A stretch of DNA of 64,000 bases from Rhynchonema sp. JSB1_4 (taxonomy: Eukaryota > Nematoda > Chromadorea > Monhysterida > Xyalidae). Positions within the stretch are counted from its first letter, which is position 1, and each line of letters opens with the position of its first letter. Positions 48,843 to 59,800 of this stretch are shown in pieces. Location of the stretch: the NCBI GenBank assembly GCA_030248065.1, contig JASAMV010002913.1, forward strand, positions 37,094-101,093, read 5' to 3'. The notes under the pieces were generated by a model, which had not been told where the DNA came from, did no database searches, and saw nothing but the letters and a program-made list of their open reading frames with translations. The translations under genes were made by a program, and so were the position numbers.

Positions 48843-51800
48843 TCACATCGGTGCCGGGGGGATATGATCGGCGGGAGTGTCCCCGACAGACACAACATCA
48901 GTTGGATCCATTGATTCAGGTTCCGGTTCCGGTTCCGGTTCTGGTGCCTTGTCACTGTCTCCGCCCGGTTGAGTTTCATCGTTTTGCGGGTCCTGGCCTG
49001 AGGCCGGTGCCACTTTTTGGTGTTGATTATCTGCCTTCAACGCGACCGTTGCATTCCAGCACAAATAGAACAGCTCGAACAGGGATACAATCGTCAGACC
49101 GAGGTATAGACCTAAGACACCGCCCGTGTCCGCGAGAAGTTGTTGGAATGGATACGCTTGCACTTCGTTGATTACCTGAAAAACGAAAAAAAGTATTTTT
49201 CAAATTTGAAAATTTGGACGATATTGAAAACGGCTCGTTGATTACCTGAATATCCATTGTCTGTATGTAGACCTGCAGTCGGACTAAATTCTTTGCTTCA
49301 TTACTCATTGTTGTGGCCTCCCACCCGGAGCCGTGCGTCAACTCGCGCATGAATGCCTCGGCCAGCGGGTCTTTTTTGCCGAAAAAATTCAGAATTTTCA
49401 GCCATCTGTATTGATCGGTTGGCCAGTTGCTTTGCGATGGACTGAAACATCAACTCAGTTGCTTCAAACAGACACAAACAACATCAACCCAATATCTCAC
49501 TGACAATAACAGAACACCAACTTTATATCAAATGAAACATCATGACATTTGGGTTGACAGTCGCACTCGAGTGGGTCAGTCTCTTTTTGAGCATTGGGAT
49601 CGAAATACGGGCAGCTGACGATCAGTTCATCTGGGGGTACTGGACTAGTTGGTGGTCCGGTTGTGGTGGTGGTCGTTGATGTTGAAAAAGTCGTCGTTGT
49701 GGTCGTTGTCGTGGTTGTAGTAGTTGTGAACGGCTCAGTAGTGGTAGTGCGATGGGATTTATCTGCAATATTTGGTGTCGTTTTGCAATGATACTTCAAA
49801 ACCACTATGTCTGCAAATCTTACAACTGTTTGCATATTTGCCAGGGACACTGATGGGGAGATCTGATGATGCACCCTGATCATTCTGCGTGAGCACGAAA
49901 AACCCGAGAAAGCGTGGCTCAACGCCCAGCTGTCGTCCGTTTCTACTTCAGTGTTGACAAAGATTGAATATCTTGGCTGATTTGACTTAGCCCTCCATCC
50001 CTGGAGAAGGGCCGGTAAATGGAAAGCAGCCTCACAGCTGCATGGCTCAAGATACATACGCTGCCTGGTGTCATGCCCATATAGTGGTGCGCTATACAGA
50101 ATATGTATGCCAGCGGTGCCCAAACAACCGCGAATTTAAACAATTTTTCACCTTTTTCCTTTTTCGGCGGCCTGTCGGCGCCTTCCACAAACTCAATCCG
50201 ACTTTTCACCTTCGCCCGACAAGTGTACACAGCCTCGTTGAACAGGTCGCACTCCTCAACGCTGTGGTTGCCTTTCTGCAACAAACACGACAGAACGTGT
50301 GTAAGTTCCAGTTCATCCACTATGTCCATCGATGTTCACAGGAAACAACATTATAGTATGGCACGGTATTTCGCTTACATGGTGGCAAGTTATGTGACTA
50401 TAACATTCAGATTCGCACTATTGGAACAAATCGTCCTCACCTTTTCCACGCAGCCACAGGTACGGCACAAGTGATAATCATAGCAGGCCTGTTGGCATTG
50501 CCGATAGCTGTATTGCGCTCCGAACGGTGCATAAGGTCTGAAAAACAAAACTTAGAAAGCTTTTACTTAGTTGAAGGTTAGTCACCAAGTTTATCAGCGG
50601 CAGATGTGACCTGTAGTTCTCTGGAAATTCCTCCACACATTCGGCCGGGAACGGTGACGGTAAACGAATGATCTCGTGACGAGTCACTCCGATGGCTGTG
50701 CGTACACCTGCAATAATCCTTGCTTGTTCCTTCTTTTGTTCATCGGACGGTTGATCAGGCTGTGAGCAGATAAACGCGGAATGCGGAAATTGGTGAGCAG
50801 ATAAACGCGGAATGGCAGATTTCTGCATTCCGCATTCCGCGTTTATCTGCTCACCTTTGCGGAATGGTGCGTGCTTGGGTGACGATCACAACTTCCAGCG
50901 TGCTGACCTCAAAATGTTGCGTGTTAACGCAACACAACTGAGAGGTTTGACCAAAAGCATAAATTTACTTGCAGAAATTCAAAATTCCGCAAAGGTGAGC
51001 AGATAAACGCGGAATGCGGAATGCAGAAATCTGCCATTCCGCGTTTATCTGCTCACAGCCTCAGGCCATTGTCAGTGAGCATGTGTCAGGCACTTATTAG
51101 TGTTATTCGCAAAATTGTTCATTCACAAATTTTTATATTTGTTAAATTCTATTCAACCTGGTGGAATGCTGATCCCGGTCTCTGACGGTACCGATTCCTG
51201 GAACGGTGAGTGTATGGCCACACGAATACCGTAATCCGGTGACAGCAGCCCGATGTATTGCTGATGCGAAATGTTGAGCGTCATTCGGAGGCCGAATCGC
51301 GATCCGTACATTTTCGTCCGTTGCGTCCAGCCGTCGTTCTCTAAAATGTCAGCTTCTTGTTTTTATTTTTGAAAAAATAACAAACAAATAATAACTCTCA
51401 TCATCAATTACCGCCCAGTGCACTATTGAACGTGTAGCAATTGCCATAGTGTTTATCGACAAATCGATGGAAATTCTTCGGGAAGCATTTCTTCTTTCGA
51501 TCAAACGTGCATTCGATGACCAAGTCCTCGGCCGTGTAGCCCATGTTGCCTGCATGAAGTCGTGTATGTCACAGTCACACTACAAACTTGTCATAGATAT
51601 AGAGTATGTGTTCACATCTGGAGAACAGAATCTAATCTCTACCGATGCTCTCTTCCGTGAACGATATTTGCTCCTGCGCATCAGTCAGATCAGGCAGTTC
51701 CGCCTTGTTGATGATTCGACGGAAGTTGAAGCGTTCATCCTCCTGTGAAATTCCAGGCAAGTAGTGAGATTGGCATCGGACTTGATGTTGAATTCAAGAT

Positions 51801-54800
51801 GAAAAGTAAGAGTAACTATTGAGATTAATGTGAATTGCAACCTTACATTCAAGAAGTCGTCCATAATATCACCATAGTAATCATAACCGCCATAATAGTC
51901 ATAATAATTACTATCGCCGCCGTAGTCTGATCCGGCGTAGTAATCGCCGTAGGCACCGTTGTAGTCATAACTCCCGGAATTGTAGCTGAAAGACGTTGAG
52001 CCGGCATTGTCATTAGAGAAAATCTTATCTGGTTAATCCAAACAGTTAGCAGTGGGATTATCCAAACTCATCAAAGCCTGATTTCGAGTTGAGGGCTCAC
52101 CTATCAGAGTCACCCGTCATCCAGTAATTTTCATAGGCCTCTTCTTCAGGACTAGCAGCCGTCGTCGTTGGAGCCGGTGCCTGAATCAGGAAGCTTACGA
52201 TTGAAATGATTTGTCAGAGGTCGCAAAAAGTTACTTCGCGTTTTGGCCGTCGTTTCCCTCTCGTGTCGTCCCGCTGTTTATGTTGACTGTTCAATTTTCT
52301 TGGTGGACCCCTTGGCCCTTCCTGGAACCGCCTTCGGTCCGTTGGATTCATGTGTGGTCCATGTCTAGGCATCCTGTGTCCCATTTTATGAACAGTTTTT
52401 CGTTGCCCTTTTCTGTGACGCTTTGGATGTCCGTCATGGTGGTTGGCCATTTGGTCGCCTTTCTGTTGTTCTTCGTTGGATCGTAGTAGCTCAATTTCCC
52501 CTTTGTAGCCAAATTCTCGAAGCACATCCACCAGTGCGTCACGCTTCCGACGTTTGCGCTTCTTCGCGCCGCCAGTTGTGGTTGTTGTCGCTGCAATAAA
52601 ATATTCCGCGCTCTTGCAACTTACAGGTAAGAAGTAGTGAAGAGCAAGTATGCAATAAGCTGCACGGTTGCAATGCAATGCAACCACGTCTTTACCCGCA
52701 GCAGTTGTCGTAGTGGTTCCTCCTGCTACAGTGGTAGTAGTCGTAGTAGTGGTTGCCCCAACTGTAACCATTTCACGACATTAACAACACCGAATACAAA
52801 GGTGTACATGCACAGGTCGTATGAAAACTGTTTCAACCGGTTGTGGTTGTAGCCGGTCCAGCTGTCGTGGTGGTGGTGCCCAGAACGGTAGTGGTCGTGG
52901 CACCAGGAACAGTGGTCGTTGTAGTCGCTCCTGAAAGGTGTTCGTGAACCTGGTTGACTTCCATGCAACCCTTCTGAACCATTTCCCACCAGATGCAGTC
53001 GTGGTCGAGGTAGTTCCGGGAACCGTGGTCGTGGTTGTGGTCCCGCCACCAACTGTAGTTGTTGTTGTGCCTGTAAACTACTCTTTAATATTTCCTTTCA
53101 AAGCTTGTGTTTCATTACTGAAATGTAGACCACATGCACATGGTCACACCTGGTGTCGGTGTCGTTGTGGTGGTTCCTGGAGCTGCAGTCGTAGTTGTGG
53201 TGCCTAAAATATGAGCTTGAATTTAGTTGCTCTGCCGCTTCTAGTTTGCCGGTTGATTTTTTGTTGTTCTGAGCTCCATCAGCAACGGTTACCACACCAC
53301 AATAACAACCACGGGTAATGGTGCACTTGAGTACAACGCTATTTACAAAATCCATGTTTTTTGTCAGCCGTGTAAAACCAGATTCTTTTCCGCAGGTCGA
53401 CTTCGTACCTGCTCCCGTTGTCGTAGTGGTTGTGCCTGGAACCGTGGTTGTGGTGGTTGGCGCAGGTATTGTCGTTGTGGTGGTTCCCGGAGCACTCGCA
53501 GTAGTTGTAGTTCCAGGACCACCTCCTGTGGTTGTTGTGGTACCTGGACCACCACCTGTGGTAGTTGTAGTACCCGGACCACCGCCTGTGGTAGCTGTAG
53601 TACCTGAACCACCGCCTGTGGTAGTTGTAGTACCTGAACCACCGCCTGTGGTAGTTGTAGTACTTGGACCACCGCCTGTGGTAGTTGTAGTACCTGGACC
53701 ACCGCCTGTGGTAGTTGTAGTACCCGGACCACCGACTGTGGTAGTTGTAGTACCTGGACCACCACCTGTGGTAGTTGTAGTACTTGGACCACCGCCTGTG
53801 GTAGTTGTAGTACCTGAACCACCGCCTGTGGTAGTTGTAGTACCGGGACCACCGCCTGTGGTAGTTGTAGTTCCTGTGCCGCCACCTGCTGCAGTTGTAG
53901 TTCCTGCGCCAACACCTGCGGTAGTTGTAGTTCCTGTGCCACCACCTGCGAAAGTTGCAGCACCCGTGGGGCCGCCAGTAGTTGATGAACCTACAACAGC
54001 AGTGAAAACGTGTCCTAAGAACTATATGTACTATGCTACTACTTCCTGAATAAAAGAACCATTGAGGAAAGTGGTTTTGAACCTGTGTGCGAAAATTTTA
54101 CTGAGTAAAACTTCTAGTCCCACGTCCAAACATGGTCGAACTTTTATAGCCACCTGTTGTGGTTGAACTTCCTATAAACCTGGTTTTTGTCAATGCAGAT
54201 CACCGGCATAAAGCACCCATTACCTGCAGTGCCAGAATAATCTCTGTAGTCGCCGCCGATACCGTAGTCTCCAGCACCGTAGTCTGGAAGGGGGACATTT
54301 TTGCGCTCAAATTGAAAAAAAACAGCCAAGTCAAAAATTCCAGCGACGGTTCATACCTGTTGTAACTGGTTCCACCACTTCAACGATCGTGTTGTTCACA
54401 CATATGAACTTGATACTTTTGACGGCGACGAACAGCTGTCGCTTTGCAGTGATGTCCAATTCCTATAGCGGCTAGTTTGATTTCCACCCGACGCTTTTAA
54501 TTACACTGTCGACTTAGGAGCCCAACGTCAACAAGTGGTCATAAAAGCACCTACTTCGAGCCACTTCATCATCGCTTCCGATCGCATCATTCGTTTGTTG
54601 AACTCGGTCTCGGTGTGCACGATGTCCGCCATTCGACTGCACGGATCGATTCGATCTTTGCGAATCGGATTCAGATTGCAGACGGTAACGGCTGGGAACT
54701 CGAATGTTTCGTTGTTGAAGATCGACACCTGACGAATGTTAGAAAAAATGTACATACCTATGTAGTTGGTGACGAAAAAAATGTAGTTGGTGGCAAAAGT

Positions 54801-55188
54801 TGGTGATAAAAAATTGTAATCGTCGAACTGCACGCACACTTGTCAGGGTCAAAAGCTCTTATTCCTGATGCCTGTCAAAGCCATGTCCAATACAAGTATA
54901 AAGCACCATCAATCACTCAAGATATGTACCTACCGTAACCGAGACTTCATAGGCGTAGTATTCGATTAGCAACGTTGCAAAATGTATGATCGTAGCGATG
55001 GTGCCGAGGACGCACACGACCGCCCAGAATATACCGAACGCCACCTTCTTGTTGCCCAACATTCGCCAGGCGTTGCCGACTCCGCCCACCGATGTCGTCT
55101 CGGCGAACTCGCCGAATACATCCTTCAGCTTGCCCTGCTTCTCCGGCCGTTCTTTTGGCGGGCTGTTGTTGCTGCCTCCTTCGGACAT
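48843..55188 (-). CDS. DEG/ENaC cation channel 1 with Thr-rich extracellular insertion
   Basis: This is a two-TM sodium channel subunit of the degenerin/ENaC family. Exon 1 (about 54934-55188) has a cytoplasmic N-terminus and TM1 (VAFGIFWAVVCVLGTIATII). The next exon (about 54557-54728) has FEFPAVTVCNLNPIRKDR, the family block after TM1. Then come a YGD-rich exon (54218-54285), an 18-nt microexon (54154-54171), a long TTTTTGGGPG repeat exon (about 53408-53990) and further Thr-rich exons to 52.7 kb. A basic exon (52235-52590) and a Tyr/Asp/Gly-rich exon (51846-51986) follow. The core resumes with HYGNCYTFNSA (51.4 kb), MYGSRFGLRMTLNISHQQYI (51.3 kb), CQQACYDYHLCRTCGC (50.5 kb), ECDLFNEAVYTC (50.25 kb), CDCQPKCHDVSFDIKL (49.55 kb) and TM2 GGVLGLYLGLTIVSLFELFY (49.1 kb). 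The tail is Pro/Glu-rich. The filter position reads GLT rather than the usual GxS. Confidence 0.9.
50757..51058. mobile_element. MITE with GTGAGCAGATAAACGCGGAA ends (DEG/ENaC intron)
   Basis: CTGTGAGCAGATAAACGCGG at the left is mirrored by CCGCGTTTATCTGCTCACAG at the right. Each side carries a second inverted copy (GGCAGATTTCTGCATTCCGC / GCGGAATGCAGAAATCTGCC). The interior is unique, near 50870-50990. Confidence 0.9.
52235..52590 (-). CDS. Basic, His/Arg-rich exon of DEG/ENaC 1 with polybasic sites
   Basis: After acceptor TTGCAG|CG ACA the frame reads TTTTTGGA then KKRKRRKRDALVDVL, a His/Lys/Arg-rich stretch (HPKRHRKGQRKTVHKMGHR) and RGKRRPKRE before the donor GAA|GTAACT. Two R-x-(K/R)-R-type sites bracket about 100 residues. 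It is part of the gene at 48843-55188. Confidence 0.6.
53490..53990 (-). repeat. 30-bp tandem repeat coding TTTTTGGGPG
   Basis: About seventeen units of 30 bp (on the + strand CCACCGCCTGTGGTAGTTGT followed by AGTACCTGGA) lie in one exon of DEG/ENaC 1. On the - strand each gives a ten-residue Thr/Gly/Pro unit. Unit-to-unit changes are mostly synonymous or conservative (for example CCTGGA, CCCGGA, CTTGGA), which supports coding use. Confidence 0.85.
54154..54171 (-). CDS. 18-nt phase 1 microexon of DEG/ENaC 1
   Basis: TTTATAG|GA AGT TCA ACC ACA ACA G|GTGGC gives SSTTT with one split codon on each side. Its flanks at 54218 and 53990 are also phase 1, so inclusion or skipping leaves the frame unchanged. 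Confidence 0.5.
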
Positions 55189-56867
55189 GATATGATATCC
55201 AAGACGCGGTGTGAATCCAAGTTCGAATCTTACTGTAGTTCAATTCAATTCTTTTTTTTATGTATTCGTCGCTTTTGTGAATTGTCTACGTGGTCAAACG
55301 GTATAACCTACATAATGTATAAACATGAGTCCTATGTTTGCCTAGCAACCTCATCGCTCTTAATCACCGACTTGAGTATATTGCGGAGTAGCAAGCGAGC
55401 CGAGCAATACACAACCACGAATAAATGGATGTGCTTTGTTGATCATGATCCCTCAAGTCCGCTGTTTTTTTGCCACAGAACTGGCCCGATCAAAAACTCG
55501 TACGATTGGCAAAAGAATTGACTGCACGTCGGTGCAGCACATGCAGCACCTGATTGCAATTTTCATGACATTTGGTGCTCCGACCAAAACCAGCTGCAGC
55601 CTGGCGATAAGAGCAATAAGGCTTGGATGAATATTTAATGGTGTGGTATACCACAACTCTGTGGCACTCTCGATGTGGTATTTGTGGCGTGATAGGATCG
55701 GACACGAGGCATAAATCATGATGTCCCAAGCGTCATTGAGCATGGGCACATACTATTGTGCTGCTGAAGTCGTGCTTGGCCTGTTAACAGTTATGCCACC
55801 GGGTGGGATATGCTATGTAATGGCCAAAATACAGGTGCGTGGGACGAAAACGTTAATGAACGCAGGTGGTTAATCTGCTAATGTGTACACTTTTTTCATG
55901 CTCTGAAAATGTTTTGAAGGCAAATGATAAACTTCTGAACGTGCGCCTCCGGTGCTAATCCGCAAAAAAATAGAACCAGTTCTAATCGTGAAAAGCGGAT
56001 TAGCGGACCCGCTAATCCGCTAACAGGCTAATCCGCTTGGCATTGTGAATGCACACGCGTGCAGCGGATTAGCGGATTAGCGGGTGTGAAAAGTTGCTCG
56101 CCCGCTAATCCGCTAACCCGCTAATCCGCTTTTTGCATTGTGAATGCAAAAGCGTGCGCATCTCGCCCGCTAATCGGCTAATCCGCTAATCCGCTTGCAT
56201 TGTGAATGCGGCCTTAGGTTGGTTTGCTGCCGCATGTTTGATCTGATGCAATGTTTGATGATTGGGCATTATGCTCTTATTTTGATGCCGTGCGTCACTT
56301 TGTGTTTAGATCAGACCCGAAAGATGAGTTGGGTGCCAGACCACCAACATAGTCGATTGCTCATGTTATTAGCTGCGTAGTTATCGCTCCAGAGGGATAA
56401 AAAGCAACTACAACCCCGTTTGTTGCGGTATGTTTTTGTACTTTGATTAGGTACTTTCAGATCATGACCATGCCATGCATTGGTATCCATCTGACGCCTG
56501 CAATAAATCAGGTTTTTTTATAAGCCCATTTATGATGGATAGGTCCACGTTGTCGTTTAGCATGCAATATGATTGATAACCTCGTAAATTAATCCAACAA
56601 ATCTTCTTTTATTGCCAAACGTTGCGTAAAAGAACCCAGATGCTGATGGTTGGTCAGCTCGTACATATTTTGCTCATAAAGCACAAGGTGCAACAAAAAT
56701 AAGCACATATCGTGCCGTGTCGTGTCACTAGTGTCACTGATACGGTGCTGAAGAGAAACACATTGTAGTAAATTGTGTGGGGACGTCTACCGTAATACAC
56801 ATGAAAGGTTACAACTAATCAACAATCATATCACCCGTCAAAATCTCACAAGCACAGAATCGAACTC
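55189..56867. other. Intergenic region between the two DEG/ENaC genes
   Basis: About 1.7 kb. The only structure I find is the GCTAATCC repeat at 55955-56212. The promoter of DEG/ENaC 1 should lie next to 55188; no clear core element was seen. Confidence 0.5.
55955..56212. repeat. GCTAATCCGC tandem/inverted array
   Basis: Octamer-like GCTAATCC and its complement GGATTAGC occur more than fifteen times, interrupted by GCATTGTGAATGCA palindromes near 56040, 56135 and 56195. Internal spacing is irregular. Confidence 0.85.
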
Positions 56868-59800
56868 CTAATGAGTGAACACCGCTCTTGGTGGTGGCGT
56901 GAAGCCCATGTCGCCATAAGGACCAGAACCGTTACCATGCGAACGGGTACCATCATGGGTCATCACTTGGGTCAGTGGGCTATGTTTGGGTCCCTTTGTC
57001 TGTTTCGGAGGGGGTCGATTGGGGTGCTCTTTCGGATGGACTTCGGGTGGGTGACGTTTTGGGGCCAAATTGTGCAGAATGTTGTAGAGAAGGTGGACGG
57101 CCTCAAACAGGGACACAACCGACAGACCGAGGTACAGCCCCAGGACACCGCCGGCGTCGGCGACCAGTTGGAAGAGCGGGTACGCCGGCTTTTCCACCAC
57201 CACCTGTCAAGGAAGAGCTTGATCGGTAAAATATATGTACAATATTTTCGAACCAGGCCGCAATGTGGCACCTGAATATCCATCGTCTCAATGTAAACGT
57301 GCAATCGAACGAGATCCAACTCGGTGGGTGTCGATCTGTCCGATGTTCCCAGTACTTCGGCCATGAATCGTTTAGCCAGTGGGTCATCTTGGTTGAAGAA
57401 GTTCACCACTTTTAACCATTTGTACTGTTCGGTCGGCCACAGGCTTTGCGAAGGTCTACAAATGGAATATTTGTTCCTAAAATTATAACTCTATTTTGAG
57501 TTCACGCCGGAAGATTGCTTCGACCAACTTGATGGAGAATGAAATATCATGGCATTTCGGTTTGCAGGTGCAATTGATTGGATCGATGCGATACTGTGCC
57601 GCGGGATCGAACACCGAGCATTTGTTGACCAGCTCTGCGGGCGCTTCTGTTGTGCCACCATCATTCGCTGCTTCATCGGAAACGTCATCGGCATAATCTT
57701 TAGTTGTGGACATAGAATGTTGTTATTTATGGACAATTAATTATTTCGGACTGGATTCGAACCGCATGTTTTCTGGCCTGCTGCGTGCCCTGCGATGTAC
57801 TCGAGTCTGCATCGCACCACGCGACGACACTTGTCCACGGCCGCATTGAACAAATCGCATTCTTCGGTCTCGCGCCCCTCCGCGGCCTGAAAAATACGTC
57901 TTGAGGTTCCATATCTCAACGTGACCACACTTAAAAATTGACAAAAAACACCTACGTTGTCCACGCAACCACACGCTTGACACAAATGATAGTCTCCGCA
58001 AGCCTGCTGGCATTTACGGAAACTGTACACCTCGCCCGGTTTTGTGAACAATCTGAAGGGATTTGGCATGAGAACACGGGACCTTAATTCCTAACAGGCG
58101 AAATATCTGGCTTTTTACTCCATAAAGAACTTAAAATGTACTTGTAGTCTTTGGGGAAGTCTTCGACACAATCAGATGGGTACGGAGCTGGTTTGCGTAT
58201 GATCTCCTGTCTGGTCACACCAATGGCGGTATTCAAGGCTGCAATCAATTAACATCGAATATAGGCCACTATAATTCCATCTTGCCGTCAAAGGTATACC
58301 TGGTGGAATAGATATGCCTCGCTCTGAGAGCATCGGCTGCTCGTGGGGCGAATGCACAGCGACTTTTACACCATACTCCGGTGCCAATAGACCGATGTAG
58401 TCTTTGTGCGAGATGTTCAGCGTCAGGCGCAGTCCGTAGTCGCTGCCGTACATCTTGGTGCGACGAATGTGCTTTGATGGGTCTGTTGACAGAAAGCTAC
58501 ATATGAACTGTGTAACTTTGTGTCTTACTAGACGGGACCCGTGCCTACGGCCCGGCTACAGCGCCGCGCCCGTGCCCCCCCCCCCCCGAAGACCCGTTAG
58601 CATACCCAAAGCTACCCGTGAAAATTGACCCGTCATAGACGGCAGGCAGCGGTCAATGGAGTGAAGCGTGGTGGAAAAGAAACGGAAGATAACAAAGGGG
58701 AAACGGAGTTAAAAATAGGAGGGGGAGAGTGGAAAATGGGCTTGAGAAAGGTGGGAGGGAAGGGAAAGAGGAGGGGAGGTCAAGAAGGGGGAAAGGGAAT
58801 TGGAAAAAAGAAGGAAAGAGAAGAGAAAAGGGAAGGAAGGGCGGAAACGGAGTTAAAAATAGGAGGGGGAGTGTGGAAAATGGGCTTGAGAAAGGTGGGA
58901 GGGAAGGGAAAGAGAGGAGACTGGCCTGAGAAGGACGGAAGAAAAAAGAGGAGGGGAGGTCAAGAAGGGGGAAAAGGGGAATTGGAAAAAAGAAGGAAAG
59001 AGAAGAGAAAAGGGAAGGAAGGGGAAAGGAAAGAAAAAAGGAGGGAAGGAAGGGAAAGAGAGGAGAGTGAAAATTGGAAAAAGAAGGAAAGAGAAGAGAA
59101 AAGGGAAGGAAGGGGAAAGGAAAGAAAAAAGGAGGGAGGGAAGGGAAAGAGAGGAGAGCGAAAAGAGAGGGAGGGGGCCACAGACAGACAGACATACATA
59201 CACCTTCCTGTTTTAGTAGTATAGATGCCATAAGGTCTGAGGCCATGTACAAGACCACTAACCGTCAACAGCACTATTGAACGTGTAGCAGTTGCCATAG
59301 TGTCTGTCGACAAATTTCTTAAATTTCGACGGCAGACACTTAACGCGTCGATCAAAGGTGCACTCGAGTATGAGTTCATCGGCCGTATAGCTCATGTTGC
59401 CGATGGACGATGCTGTGAACACAATCTGACCGCGTGCATCCGACAGATCCGGCAGTCGCGACCGGCGAATCAGCAGTCGGTAATCGTATTGGCTGTCCTC
59501 AGTCTGTGACACGAAAGGCACGTCGTTGCGTCGTCGATAGAGGGCGTATGACCGTCTTTATTATAATGTCACGTCTTTGCTTTTAGAACCCCTCAGATAT
59601 GTACATAGAAGCCTGCCCAAAGAGCGCGCGCGAAAATAGCCGGATTTTGTCATTTTGTACATGAACAAGATGCGTGGAAAATATGTACACAGTATTTAAC
59701 TCACCACCAGTACTGGATCGTCATTTTCGAGAGTGAAGTAGTCGTCATAATACGCATCAATGGGTGCGTTAGGGTCGTATTCGAATTCTCCCGGATAGCC

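Noticed and set aside
49530..49545. Copy of the TGATGTTTCA motif
   Set aside because: It is inside the coding sequence for KCHDVSFDIKL, conserved at the protein level, so it was not counted as part of the dispersed motif.
53318..54049. 243-residue + strand frame of VVVVVPGPPP repeats
   Set aside because: It is the antisense of the Thr/Gly/Pro repeat. The - strand reading joins channel exons in phase; the + strand reading has no context.
57752..57766. tRNA B-box-like GGTTCGAATCC on the - strand
   Set aside because: It lies in a coding exon of DEG/ENaC 2, and no A box or acceptor stem is found around it.
58625..59258. Long open frames on both strands of the purine tract (about 200 residues)
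   Set aside because: Composition is only Lys/Glu/Gly/Arg or Pro/Ser/Phe, produced by the GGAAGG-type repeat. There are no splice links to neighbours and no domain.
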